DNA from: Streptomyces sp. P3
Lineage (GTDB): Bacteria > Actinomycetota > Actinomycetes > Streptomycetales > Streptomycetaceae
Length of the DNA stretch: 64,000 nucleotides
NCBI RefSeq assembly: GCF_003032475.1
Contig: NZ_CP028369.1
Span: 9,787,972-9,851,971, forward strand
Direction: 5' to 3'
The notes beneath the pieces are model-generated. The model did not search any database. It was not told the DNA's origin and worked only from the letters and a program-made list of their open reading frames with translations. A program made the translations under genes and the position numbers. This document shows positions 43,050 through 51,460 of the stretch, in pieces. Positions within the stretch are counted from its first letter, which is position 1, and every line of letters starts with the position of its first letter.

Positions 43050-44405
43050 CTACCAGAAGTCGGGCAGGGTGTATCGGTAGGTGTTGGTGCGGTGCCAGTC
43101 GTGGTTGCCGTCGACCCAGGCGGCCACCCCCCTGAGGAAGCGCAGCACGGGCGGCAGGGGGCAGGTCGTCGCGAGGTCTGCCGCGGCGGCCTCGAAAGCG
43201 TGCTGGAGGTCGTTGTGGACCTCGACGGCCTTCAGGTAGGCGTCGCGCTCGGAGAGCTGCTCGTGTTCCGCGATCACCACCGGCAGGTTCAGGTGAAGGC
43301 CGGGGCTGTCGAGCTCCTTGGTGTACGAGTAGAGGTCGTTGACGATGGTGGTCGCGTTGCCGGCGAGGGCGATGACCCGCTGCATGTCCGGCCGCGCCTG
43401 CAGATCCGCGGGCAGTTCGTAGCCGCCGACGGTGTCGGTGATGGTGGGGCAGGGACGGAAGTTGTTGAACTGCCGCATCGCCAGGTACTCCCACACCTGC
43501 GGGACGTGGCCTGTCTGGGCCCACGCGGCCTCGGCGAGGTAGCCCAGGTGCAGCCGGGCCATGTCGTGGCGGTAGCGGTCGGCCTGTGAGGGTGTGGCCG
43601 CGCGGACGAAGTGGTCCATCGCGCTGCGGTACGCCCGGCGCGGGGCGTCCGAGAGGAGGGACTCCTTCCACGCGGAGGCGTACTCCGCGGTGGTGTGGAC
43701 GTGGTCGAGCGCCGTGTGCGCGAGCAGGAGACGCCCGCCGAGACCGACGGGTGACCCACCGTGGTCCTCGCAGTAGCAGTCGTCCACCGCGTTCTCCGCG
43801 ACCATGAGGCGCGCGGCGAGCATCAGGTGGTCGGCCGTCGGAGCGTCGGGGTGGCAGGCGACCATGTAGCGGCCGACGGAGAAACCGTCGAACTGTCCCT
43901 CCCACTCCTCGGGATAGAGCTGCACCTCGTCCTCGGCCCAGCGCTTGATCCGGCGGCTGACCTCCTCGACACGCGCGGGGTCGGGCTCCGGGACGGGGTG
44001 GTGGTAGAGACCGGGGACGGCTCGTCCCGCGGCGGGCGGAGCGGGTGTCGCGGAAGCCGGCTCCGGAAGCGGGGGTCTGTCCCGGGCGGACAGGGGGAGG
44101 GAGGTCGTGCCCGGTCCGGTGGGTCCGCGCAGGATGCCCTGGCGAGCGATCCCATGGTGGGAGATCTCCTTGAGGGCGGAGTCGGCCGCGGTCGTCTCGG
44201 GCGGGTGTCGTACAGGGGTGGCGGGCGTCGGAGGCGGTGGGGGGCCGGGGATCGTGACCGGCGGATGCAGTGCCGCCAGAAAGCCGGAGGCGATCGGCGG
44301 GGCCGGAGGGTGCGGGATCACCGGCGCGGGCGCATCCGGCACGGTTGTACGCGGCGTCGGCCGCTGCTCGGGCGGGGATGATCCGAGGGGCCCGGGGTCG
44401 GGCAT
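43050..44405 (-). CDS. 2-methylisoborneol synthase (terpene cyclase)
   Basis: 451 residues after AAGGAG at 7 nt. The first ~130 residues are a disordered Pro/Ala/Gly-rich extension. The class I terpene synthase domain follows, with the metal-binding acidic motif DDCYCED (208-214) and the NSE triad NDLYSYTKE (356-364). It ends with HRTNTYRYTLPDFW. It cyclises 2-methyl-GPP to 2-methylisoborneol, an earthy volatile. In related systems the N-terminal extension targets the enzyme into a family 2B encapsulin shell, and the shell gene lies directly upstream in the same operon, 81 bp away. Confidence 0.95.
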   Translation of the reverse strand: MPDPGPLGSSPPEQRPTPRTTVPDAPAPVIPHPPAPPIASGFLAALHPPVTIPGPPPPPTPATPVRHPPETTAADSALKEISHHGIARQGILRGPTGPGTTSLPLSARDRPPLPEPASATPAPPAAGRAVPGLYHHPVPEPDPARVEEVSRRIKRWAEDEVQLYPEEWEGQFDGFSVGRYMVACHPDAPTADHLMLAARLMVAENAVDDCYCEDHGGSPVGLGGRLLLAHTALDHVHTTAEYASAWKESLLSDAPRRAYRSAMDHFVRAATPSQADRYRHDMARLHLGYLAEAAWAQTGHVPQVWEYLAMRQFNNFRPCPTITDTVGGYELPADLQARPDMQRVIALAGNATTIVNDLYSYTKELDSPGLHLNLPVVIAEHEQLSERDAYLKAVEVHNDLQHAFEAAAADLATTCPLPPVLRFLRGVAAWVDGNHDWHRTNTYRYTLPDFW

Positions 44406-44486
44406 CGTCGGCTCCTTGGTGCGGTGGGGCGGGCGGTCCGTCGTGCTCGGACATGTCAGGCACGGGCCTGCGGCGGATCAGGTGCT

Positions 44487-45902
44487 TCAGCGCGGCCTGG
44501 GGGCGATCTGCACGTTCTCCATCACGCCGAGGGCGTCGGGCAGGAGCACCGCGGCGGAGTAGTAGGTGCTGACGAGGTAGGAGGTGATCGCCTGTTCGTT
44601 GATGCCCATGAACCGCACGGAGAGCCCCGGTTCGTACTCGTCCAGCAGTCCTGTCTGCCGCAGACCGATGACGCCCTGGTTCTTCTCGCCGGTGCGCATC
44701 GCGATGATGGAGCTGGTCTGCTCCTTGCTGATCGGGATCTTGTTGCACGGCAGGATGGGGACCCCGCGCCATGCGGGGACGGACTGCCCACCGAGGTCGA
44801 CGTGGTCGGGGTAGAGACCGCAGGCGTTGAACCCACGTCCGATGGCGGCGATCGTCCTGGGGTGGGCGAGGAACATTCTGGTGCCGCGCCGGCGGCAGAG
44901 CAGATCGTCCATGTCGTCAGGCGTCGGCGGGCCGAAACGGGGTTGGATGCGCTGCTTGAAGTCCGCGTTGTTCAGCAGCCCGAACTCGGGGTTGTTGATC
45001 AGCTCGTGTTCCTGTCGCTCCCGCAAGGCCTCGACGGTGAGCCTGAGTTGCTGCTCGCTCTGGTCCATCGGACCGTTGTAGAGGTCGGCGACCCGGGTGT
45101 GGATCCGCAGCACGGTCTGTGCGACGGAGAGCTCGTACTCGCGAGGCTTCGGTTCGTAGTCGACGAAGGTGCCCGGCAGTTCGGCCTCGCCGACGTGGCC
45201 CGCCGACAGGGCGATCTCCGCCTCGCCGTGTCTGTTCTGCCGTTGCCGCGCGCGGGAGCTGAACCTGTCTACGTGGTCGCGTAGCTGGGGTGCGCGGTTC
45301 AGGACGGCGGTGAAGTCGGCGTGGGAGAGGGTGAGGAGGGTGCCGGAGGTCTCGGCGGTGACGGTGCAGTCGTGACGGGCGTCGCGGTCCGACAGGGCGT
45401 TCTCGCCGAAGCGGTCGCCGTCCGCGAGTACCGCGAGGGAGTTCTCGCCGCCGTACTGCCCCTCGGAGGTCTGGATGAGCCGGCCGTGGGCGATCAGGTG
45501 GATCCGGTCCGCAGGGCTGCCGCGCTCGACGAGGACCTCGCCTGCGGTGAAGTCGCGCTGTGTGCAGCGCTCGGCGAGGGCGGTGAGCACGTCCGTGTCC
45601 TCGAAGCCGCGCAGAAGGGCCAGTTCGCCCAGCTCCCGGGGGATCACCCGGACCGTGGCGCCCTCCTGGAAGAACTCGATGCGCCCGTCGCCGAGGGTAT
45701 GACGCAACCGCCGGTTGACCCGGTAGGCGCCGCCCTCGGCCTCGACCCAGGGCAGCATCCGCAGCAACCAGCGGGAGGTGATCTCCTGCATCTGCGGTGC
45801 GGACTTGGTGGTGGTGGTGAGGTTACGGGCGGCGGCGGTACTCAGGGACTGCTGCGTCGCGGCGGGTGTGGTGTGAGTCTCCGGGATGCTGTCGACGGAC
45901 AT
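44487..45902 (-). CDS. Family 2B encapsulin shell protein with cyclic-nucleotide-binding domain (EshA-like)
   Basis: 471 residues from ATG 45902, after AAGGAG. A low-complexity N-arm ([10 protein letters not shown]...) leads into an HK97-type shell fold: [21 protein letters not shown] cNMP-binding domain is inserted at about residues 95-205: [20 protein letters not shown] and [14 protein letters not shown], with the phosphate-binding-cassette pattern. The rest of the shell domain follows: [32 protein letters not shown] and [20 protein letters not shown]. This matches EshA-like family 2B encapsulins, nanocompartments that load terpene cyclases. The ligand could be a cyclic nucleotide but is not determined. 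The next gene is the 2-MIB synthase cargo. Confidence 0.92.
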   Translation of the reverse strand: MSVDSIPETHTTPAATQQSLSTAAARNLTTTTKSAPQMQEITSRWLLRMLPWVEAEGGAYRVNRRLRHTLGDGRIEFFQEGATVRVIPRELGELALLRGFEDTDVLTALAERCTQRDFTAGEVLVERGSPADRIHLIAHGRLIQTSEGQYGGENSLAVLADGDRFGENALSDRDARHDCTVTAETSGTLLTLSHADFTAVLNRAPQLRDHVDRFSSRARQRQNRHGEAEIALSAGHVGEAELPGTFVDYEPKPREYELSVAQTVLRIHTRVADLYNGPMDQSEQQLRLTVEALRERQEHELINNPEFGLLNNADFKQRIQPRFGPPTPDDMDDLLCRRRGTRMFLAHPRTIAAIGRGFNACGLYPDHVDLGGQSVPAWRGVPILPCNKIPISKEQTSSIIAMRTGEKNQGVIGLRQTGLLDEYEPGLSVRFMGINEQAITSYLVSTYYSAAVLLPDALGVMENVQIAPRPR

Positions 45903-46135
45903 CGGGGGCTTTCTCCTTGCACGGCAGGTCGTCCGGCGCACACGGGTGCGCCGGACGGGAGACAGGGAGGAGTGGGCAACGAGCTGGATGGATCACGGGT
46001 ATCCGTCCACCTGCAGAAAGCTAGCCGCTGAACCGCCCGCATCCACCGGGGAGACGGGATGCTTACCTCGAAGCGGTGACAATCAGTTGAATGCGGTTTA
46101 CCGGCCCGTCAAGTGTCATCGCCCGCGGGCGCAGA

Positions 46136-46198
46136 GCTGTCACGGCCGTCCTCCGGCGCAGCTGTCACGGCCGGTCTCCCGTGCAGGGCTGTCACGGC
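46136..46198. repeat. Three GCTGTCACGGC direct repeats upstream of the 2-MIB operon
   Basis: Exact GCTGTCACGGC copies start at 46136, 46161 and 46188 (25- and 27-bp steps), with further shared C or CC on two. They lie 234-296 bp upstream of the encapsulin start. They are spaced roughly as helical repeats and could be sites for a regulator of the operon. Confidence 0.6.
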
Positions 46199-46399
46199 AA
46201 CGTCATGTCAGCCGGGCGCGTCGGAGACAGGTGTCAGTCTCCTCGGACGCCCCCGCCCCCACCGTCCGCTTACCGGCGGCGCAACCCGGGGATCGGGGAT
46301 CCTCACCGCGTGGGCCGGACCGGGAACGGCAGCGGCTCGGAAAGACGCGCGGCAGGCACACGAGGCACGCCGCGAGTTCGCCATCTCGGGCCGCGGACT

Positions 46400-46600
46400 C
46401 CCAGAGGAATCCGTCCGGGTCGGTGAAGGGCCCGGCGTCGCCGCTGGTGGCGAGCCGGACGACCCCGCACCCTCCGGCGGTTCGCCCGCGGCTTCGGCCA
46501 GGCCCCGGCGCCCGTACAGCGACGGCTTCACGGGGCTCGACGAGGCGTCGAACTCGACGCATCTCTGCCGAAGCTCTTCGCCACCTTGAGGTCGCGCGGG
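46400..46600 (-). pseudogene. VOC family gene remnant
   Basis: On the minus strand LYGRRGLAEAAG and, in a different frame, VVRLATSGDAGPFTDPDGFL match the end of a VOC/glyoxalase protein (…YGR..LAEDAG … F.DPDGFLWEVA). The two parts are out of frame with each other and there is no start. It is a decayed gene between the 2-MIB operon and the thioesterase. Confidence 0.45.
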
Positions 46601-46604
46601 GCGG

Positions 46605-47099
46605 TCAGCGGGGCGGGACGGGGAAGAGCATGCAGCTGCTGGTGGCGTGGGCCAGCAGACGGTCCTCGGAGTCACGCAGCTCCGCCTGGGCGAGCGCGGT
46701 ACGGCGGCCGCTGTGGAGGACGGTGCCGATGGCGCGGATCTTGCCGGTGTCGACGGTGACCGGGCGCAGGAACTTCAAGGTCAGGTCGAGTGAGGTGTAG
46801 CCCGTGCCCTGGGGCAGTACGGACTGGACGGCGCAGCCGGCCGCCGAGTCGAGGAGCGTGGCGAAGACGCCGCCGTGGACGCTGCCGATCGGGTTGTAGT
46901 GCTCCTCGCCCGGCACCAGCATGAAGACCGCGCGGCCGTGCTCGGCCTCCTCCAGGGTGAAGCCCAGGGCGGCGGCGACCGGGGGCGCGGGCAGCCGCCC
47001 GGCCAGGATCTCGCGGAGGAAGTCGAGGCCGCTGTGATCTCCGACGGCTCCGGCGGAGAGGGTGGGGTCCGACCACTCGTACGTACGTGACCTGAGCAT
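46605..47099 (-). CDS. PaaI-type hotdog thioesterase
   Basis: 164 residues from ATG 47099 (AGGGAG 5 nt upstream). The hotdog core is EEHYNPIGSVHGGVFATLLD, then SAAGCAVQSVLPQGTGYTSL and DLTLKFLRPVTVDTGKI. HGG-x-x-x-x-x-D is the PaaI acyl-CoA thioesterase signature and carries the catalytic acidic residue. It is cytoplasmic and hydrolyses acyl- or aryl-CoA thioesters; substrate unknown. It is divergent from an HxlR regulator at 47190, which probably controls it through the shared 90-bp region. Confidence 0.88.
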   Translation of the reverse strand: MLRSRTYEWSDPTLSAGAVGDHSGLDFLREILAGRLPAPPVAAALGFTLEEAEHGRAVFMLVPGEEHYNPIGSVHGGVFATLLDSAAGCAVQSVLPQGTGYTSLDLTLKFLRPVTVDTGKIRAIGTVLHSGRRTALAQAELRDSEDRLLAHATSSCMLFPVPPR

Positions 47100-47120
47100 T
47101 CCCACTCCCTGACGTGGCTG

Positions 47121-47137
47121 ACTTCTGTAAGTGAAGT
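47121..47137. promoter_or_regulatory. Palindrome between thioesterase and HxlR genes
   Basis: ACTTC-N7-GAAGT (47121-47137) sits in the 90-bp divergent region, close to both starts. It is the most likely operator for the adjacent HxlR regulator. Confidence 0.5.
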
Positions 47138-47189
47138 TAGCCGCGCACTCCTCTGGCTGTCAATCGCGAAGCCAGCCTACGATGGGTGG

Positions 47190-47657
47190 ATGAGGTGGCT
47201 GGAGACGAGCGTCGAGAACTGCACGGTCCATCGCACGCTGGACCTGGTCGGCGAGAAGTGGTCGCTGTTGCTGATTCGGGACGCCATGAACGGCGTCCGG
47301 CGTTTCGACGACTTCCGGCGGCACGTCGGACTGTCCGAGGCCGTCCTGGCCGACCGGCTGCGCAAGCTGGTGGCGGCCGGGATCCTCGAGACCGTCGCCT
47401 ACCGAGAACAGGGGAGTCGCACCCGGCACGAGTACCGGCTCACCCGTAAGGGCTGGGATCTGTGGCCCGCGATGATCGCCCTCAAACAGTGGGGCGACCA
47501 GTACACGGCGGACCCGGAAGGGCCGCCCCTGGAGGTTCACCATGCGGACTGCGGTGAGCCTGTGCGCACGGTGGTCGTCTGTGCGGAGGATCACGGGCCG
47601 TTGAATCCTCGGGAGGCCCGTACCCGCCTCGGCCCCTCGGCGCAGCCCCTCGGCTGA
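47190..47657 (+). CDS. HxlR family transcriptional regulator
   Basis: 155 residues. The start is probably leaderless: TACGAT (47179-47184) lies 6 nt before ATG 47190. CTVHRTLDLVGEKWSLLLIR, FDDFRRHVGLSEAVLADRLR and HEYRLTRKGWDLWPAMIALK are the HxlR winged-helix signature, with the Cys near residue 10 that serves as redox or electrophile sensor in some members. The C-terminal 30 residues extend past the usual end. It is divergent from the PaaI thioesterase and likely represses it together with itself. Confidence 0.9.
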   Translation: MRWLETSVENCTVHRTLDLVGEKWSLLLIRDAMNGVRRFDDFRRHVGLSEAVLADRLRKLVAAGILETVAYREQGSRTRHEYRLTRKGWDLWPAMIALKQWGDQYTADPEGPPLEVHHADCGEPVRTVVVCAEDHGPLNPREARTRLGPSAQPLG

Positions 47658-47690
47658 CACGCCGGTCACCGCTCGCGAAGCCGGAGATGC

Positions 47691-47734
47691 CCATGCGTGG
47701 CCCCCGGCCGGAGCCGGCCCGGGGCCACGCATGG
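47691..47734. terminator. Bidirectional terminator between two HxlR genes
   Basis: The arms at 47691-47709 and 47716-47734 form a 19-bp stem with one mismatch around a 6-nt loop. It is placed exactly between the convergent ends of the two HxlR genes (47657 and 47743). Confidence 0.75.
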
Positions 47735-47742
47735 GTGGGGTC

Positions 47743-48252
47743 TCACTGGGCCGGCTTCATGCGGAAGCCGGGGCCGGGAACGCTTTCGATGTCTTCGGGA
47801 CGGACGGGGTGGCCTTCTCCGCAGCGGATCTGGGCGTGGACGTGCGCGCCGCATCCACGGTGCCTTGTCTCGACGGCCGGGCCTTCCGGGTCGGCCCGGT
47901 AGCGGTCGCCCCACTGCAGGAGCCCCATGACGGCCGGTACCAGATCCATGCCCTTGGGCGTGATCACGTACTTGGGGCGGCTGCGCGCGCCGGGTTCCTT
48001 GTAGGTCTCGGTGGCCAGGACACCCTCTTCCACCAGCATGCGAAGCCGGGTGGCCAGGAGGTTGCGGGGGCAGCCGAGGACGTGCTCGAACTCGCTGAAG
48101 CGGGAAGAGCCGTACCAGACCTCGCGCAGGATCAGGATGGTCCACTTCTCGCCCACGATCTCCAGAGTCCGCGCGATCGAGCAGTTCGACGAGTCGCGGT
48201 CGAGGCGGGGGTCCGGACCGGTGTCTGCCGGTGCATCGTTCAGCGCATCCAT
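47743..48252 (-). CDS. HxlR family transcriptional regulator
   Basis: 169 residues. A leaderless start is probable, with TAGTAT (48264-48259) 6 nt before ATG 48252. SNCSIARTLEIVGEKWTILI, FSEFEHVLGCPRNLLATRLR and PKYVITPKGMDLVPAVMGLL carry the HxlR HTH, with a conserved N-terminal Cys (SNCSIA). It is clearly paralogous to the regulator at 47190, including the C-terminal WGDRYRADPEGP region. A 22-bp palindrome upstream is its likely operator. No target gene adjoins on the divergent side. Confidence 0.9.
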   Translation of the reverse strand: MDALNDAPADTGPDPRLDRDSSNCSIARTLEIVGEKWTILILREVWYGSSRFSEFEHVLGCPRNLLATRLRMLVEEGVLATETYKEPGARSRPKYVITPKGMDLVPAVMGLLQWGDRYRADPEGPAVETRHRGCGAHVHAQIRCGEGHPVRPEDIESVPGPGFRMKPAQ

Positions 48253-48272
48253 GTGGTGATACTAGCCGCACA

Positions 48273-48294
48273 TGAGTTTACTTTCATATACTCA
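48273..48294. promoter_or_regulatory. 22-bp palindrome upstream of the second HxlR gene
   Basis: TGAGTTTA-N6-TATACTCA (48273-48294) has 8-bp arms with one mismatch and is AT-rich relative to its surroundings. It overlaps the -35 region of the leaderless HxlR promoter, as expected for autorepression. Confidence 0.65.
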
Positions 48295-48576
48295 GAGTCG
48301 GGCGTCGGGCCTGCAGTGCGAGTTCTTCTTCATGCAGGCCGGCGAATCGCAGCCGCGCGAGCCCGGAGCCCGTCGAGGGTGTCGCGGATTCCCTCGACGT
48401 TCCCGCCGGGTCGGCTCCGGCCCGACGCCGACCCGGGCGTCCTCGGCCCAGGACGCCCACGGGGTCATCCCGTGATCGTCGCGGGCTTCAGGGCCGCTCG
48501 CCCCCGGCGGGTGCGCATCCGCTGCGAAGCAGGCCCGGCGGATCCTGGCCGAGCCGCCCGGGAGAGACGCCCGCTG

Positions 48577-49812
48577 TCAGCCGGTCGGGCTGCCCGCGAC
48601 CCACTCGCTCCACGGCACGTTCCAGTCGCTCAGGCCGTTGTCCGGGGCCGGCTTGGTCTTGTCCTCGGAGTTCTTGACGATCACGACGTCGCCGATCAAT
48701 GAGTGGTCGAAGAACCACGCTGCGGGCAGCCTGCCGTTGCCGCCGCTTCTGACATCCTTCAGCCCGACGCAGCCGTGGCTGGTGTTGACCTTGCCGAAGA
48801 CCGAGTCGGCGCCCCAGTAGTTGCCGTGGATGAACGTGCCCGAGTCGGTCAGGCGCATGGCGTGCGGTACGGCCTTGATGTCGTACGAGGGCTTGCCGTT
48901 CTTCTCCTTGAGGCCGACGCTCGCACCGTTCATGTGGATGTGCCTGAACTTCTCGGATATCACCATCCGGCCGTTGTACGTCGGGTGCTCGGCGCGGCCG
49001 GACGAGATCGGGATGGTTCTGATCGTCTTGCCGTCGCGGACGACGGTCATCTGCTTCGTCTTCGCGTCCACGGTGCTGATCTGGCTCCGGCCGATCGTGA
49101 ACGTGACCGTCTTCTGGACGCCGTAGCGGGTGAGCGTGACGGTGACGGTGGAGCCGGGCTGCCAGTAGTTCTCGGGGCGGAAGTCGAGGCGGTGGTCGTT
49201 GAGCCAGTGGCCGACGACCTGCTGGCCACTGCTGGAGCCGACCTGGATGCCCGATTCCACGGCCGCCCTGTCGCTGACCGCCCTGTCGAAGGTGAAGGTC
49301 ACCGGCATGCCCACGCCGACGGTCGACCCGTCCTCGGGGGAGAGGTGACCGATGAGATCGTTGGCCGGGGAGACCGTGGTGATCGTGGCGTTACCGCTGG
49401 CGGAGCTGCCCTTGGCGTCCTCGGCCTCTGCGGCGATCTGATACGCGGTGGCACGCTTCAGCTGGCCGTTCGGCTTCCAGGAGGCGCCGTCCGTGGACAC
49501 GGTGCCCGGGACCTCGGTACCGGTGGCGACGGCGGTCATGGTGACCTTGGTGAGCTTGCCCTTGCTGACGGTGACACCGACCGGGTCGTTGACCCCGACG
49601 CCGTGGGCGCCCTGCCCGGGCGTGATCTCTATTCGGGCCTCGGAAGCTTCCGCGACGTCCTGCTGCTGTGCCCGCGTCGGTGATGGGGGCGGGGTGCCGG
49701 GGTCGTCGGTACTGGTGGCAGCGATGCTTGTACCGCCGAGGGCCGTGACCGCGAGTACGCCGCCAAGTACGCCGGTCGTAGCCACCAGTCCGGTGCGTCG
49801 TTTCCTCAGCAT
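48577..49812 (-). CDS. L,D-transpeptidase (YkuD) with Ig-like domains
   Basis: 411 residues from ATG 49812. The N-terminus (LVATTGVLGGVLAVTALGGT) gives export, possibly as a membrane anchor. Two Ig-like/Big_5 domains follow, then a YkuD domain with the catalytic motif HGNYWGADSVFGKVNTSHGC followed by VGL: the SHGC Cys nucleophile and HGN His. It makes 3-3 crosslinks in peptidoglycan or attaches proteins to it, outside the membrane. It has the domain layout of actinobacterial LdtB-type enzymes. An AT-rich promoter with TATAAG lies upstream at 49891-49896 on the minus strand. Confidence 0.92.
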   Translation of the reverse strand: MLRKRRTGLVATTGVLGGVLAVTALGGTSIAATSTDDPGTPPPSPTRAQQQDVAEASEARIEITPGQGAHGVGVNDPVGVTVSKGKLTKVTMTAVATGTEVPGTVSTDGASWKPNGQLKRATAYQIAAEAEDAKGSSASGNATITTVSPANDLIGHLSPEDGSTVGVGMPVTFTFDRAVSDRAAVESGIQVGSSSGQQVVGHWLNDHRLDFRPENYWQPGSTVTVTLTRYGVQKTVTFTIGRSQISTVDAKTKQMTVVRDGKTIRTIPISSGRAEHPTYNGRMVISEKFRHIHMNGASVGLKEKNGKPSYDIKAVPHAMRLTDSGTFIHGNYWGADSVFGKVNTSHGCVGLKDVRSGGNGRLPAAWFFDHSLIGDVVIVKNSEDKTKPAPDNGLSDWNVPWSEWVAGSPTG

Positions 49813-49887
49813 GATCAAACACTTCTCCCATGGCACTGTCTCTGCATCCCTGCGCTGATCACCGAAGAAGCGCAACCAGCCGTGAGA

Positions 49888-49927
49888 CTACTTATAGCCA
49901 TGTGTATGTCCATAAATGGGTAAATTG
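49888..49927 (-). promoter_or_regulatory. AT-rich promoter island of the L,D-transpeptidase gene
   Basis: About 40 bp of AT-rich sequence in a very GC-rich context contains a minus-strand TATAAG (49896-49891), 79 bp upstream of the start, and the small palindrome CCATAAATGG. The AT content and location indicate a promoter and regulator site. Confidence 0.45.
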
Positions 49928-50125
49928 TGGCGAAGGCCACGCATCGCGGAGCCCTGCGCGGGCGTCGGACTCGACAATTGCGACGACATCGTGATCGGGA
50001 GCTGCCCGCGGTCGAGCCACGGCCTTGGACGTGGCGTGCGAACGCCCAGGTGGTGCGCCGCTGTCCGGATCCTCGACCTGTGCCGCGCCCTCGGCGGACC
50101 CGCGGGTGATCGCCGGTAGGCTGCG

Positions 50126-50662
50126 GTGGTGCGCACGGTCGAGGTATTGCTGGACGAGGCGGCGGATGTGGCCGTGCGGGAGGCGTGGCGGCGGCTCGCG
50201 GACGCGGGGCTGCCCAGCCAGGCGCGCCATCGCTCACCGACCAACAGTCCGCATCTCACGCTGGCTTCGTGCGGGGAGTTGACCACCCCGATCCGTTGGG
50301 AACTCGCCGAAGTGGCGGCTGCTCTGCCGCTGGCGGTGAGGTTCACCGGTGTGGTCCGTTTCGAGCGGCCCACCTCAGTGCTGGCCTGGGCCTTGGACCT
50401 CGACAGCGCACTGGCGGCCCTGCACCGTCGGGTGTGGGAGGCGGTCTCCTCGGACAGCCGGCCCGAAGCCCTCAACCCCTTCCACGAGCCAGGACGATGG
50501 AGCCCGCACGTCACGCTCGGAAGGACCCGGCGGGCCGGGGCCTTCGCCGACCGGCGGATCCCCGAACTGCTGCCGACGCCGCCGCTGTCGGTCCGGCTCA
50601 CCACCTTGCGCAGCTACGACACCGAAACCGGCGCCCTGGAGGTACTGCGGCCGCGTTCCTGA
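50126..50662 (+). CDS. 2H phosphoesterase (2'-5' RNA ligase-like)
   Basis: 178 residues from GTG 50126. TAGGCT just upstream suggests a leaderless mRNA. The two HxTx motifs are NSPHLTLAS and WSPHVTLGR, about 95 residues apart, which define the 2H phosphoesterase (LigT/ThpR-like) fold. Members cleave or form 2'-5' RNA bonds or cyclic nucleotide phosphodiesters. The natural substrate is unknown here. It is convergent with the membrane protein at 50702 and monocistronic. Confidence 0.85.
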   Translation: MVRTVEVLLDEAADVAVREAWRRLADAGLPSQARHRSPTNSPHLTLASCGELTTPIRWELAEVAAALPLAVRFTGVVRFERPTSVLAWALDLDSALAALHRRVWEAVSSDSRPEALNPFHEPGRWSPHVTLGRTRRAGAFADRRIPELLPTPPLSVRLTTLRSYDTETGALEVLRPRS

Positions 50663-50701
50663 GACGAGCCGCCGCACTCGACCGTCAGCGCGCCACGAGG
50701 C

Positions 50702-51460
50702 TCAGGGACAGTCGTACGTGAGGTCCGTGACGACCGTACGGTCGACGGGGGAGAGGAGATGCAGTTCGGCCCGGGCCGCGTAGTGGCTCCTGCCCTGGAA
50801 GGTCCACAGCAGGTGCAGGCGTGCCTGACGCTGGCCCCTGGCCACCACTTCCCGCAGGACACCCGAGGACGTCCCGTCGCTTCGGACCCAGCGGTACGTG
50901 AGCGTCCCCGGTCGGCCGTTGGTGGCCACGAGGCCGACGACGTCCGCGGTGTCGTTGCACGCCACCACCGCCGGCCGCGCCATGACCTGTACCGCGCCCG
51001 TTTCGAGGGACGGGCCGAGGCGCTGCCAGGCGAGGAATGCGATGACGCCGATCAGTACCAGCGCGGGCAGGGCATGCCTGCGCAGACGCCGCCGCGAGGG
51101 CGCGGGAGGAGCCGGCACCGAGGGCAGCGTCCGGTGGGTGCGCTCGGCGACGGCGGCGGTCACGCCCGGGCCGAAACGCAGCACGGTGCCTTCGACGCGG
51201 TCCGGTGCGAGCGGCGGCGTGACCTGCGACTGTGTGAGAAGCGGGGCGACGAGGGTGGTGTCCGCCCCGGCCGGCCGCTGGATCCAGTGACTGGCGAGCA
51301 CGGTCGCGCTGTACTCGGCGTCGTCCGGGCCCGGTTCGGCGCTCGGAGCGCGCTCGGCGACGCCGCCGAGCACCTGGGTGGGCCCGGTCGTGTCGCCCAG
51401 CACCTGGGTGGGCTCGCTGTCTTCGGCAGAGACCGGCGTGCGGTCGGGGTGAGGGGTCAT
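50702..51460 (-). CDS. Membrane protein coupled to the Ser/Thr kinase
   Basis: 252 residues; ATG 51460 overlaps the kinase stop (ATGA), so the two are translationally coupled. The acidic N-terminus has two TQVLG units (PTQVLGDTTGPTQVLGG), the type of Thr-containing tag that kinases phosphorylate and FHA domains bind. One membrane segment is at about 130-150 (HALPALVLIGVIAFLAW). An extracytoplasmic beta domain of about 100 residues follows, with two Cys. No family is recognised. A role as kinase substrate or partner is inference from coupling and the TQVL tags. Confidence 0.65.
   Translation of the reverse strand: MTPHPDRTPVSAEDSEPTQVLGDTTGPTQVLGGVAERAPSAEPGPDDAEYSATVLASHWIQRPAGADTTLVAPLLTQSQVTPPLAPDRVEGTVLRFGPGVTAAVAERTHRTLPSVPAPPAPSRRRLRRHALPALVLIGVIAFLAWQRLGPSLETGAVQVMARPAVVACNDTADVVGLVATNGRPGTLTYRWVRSDGTSSGVLREVVARGQRQARLHLLWTFQGRSHYAARAELHLLSPVDRTVVTDLTYDCP

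Larger units (their letters stand above)
45903..46604. other. 702-bp upstream region of the encapsulin/2-MIB operon
   Basis: It holds the repeat cluster at 46136-46198 and, further from the operon, a decayed VOC gene. No intact gene is seen. Confidence 0.5.
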
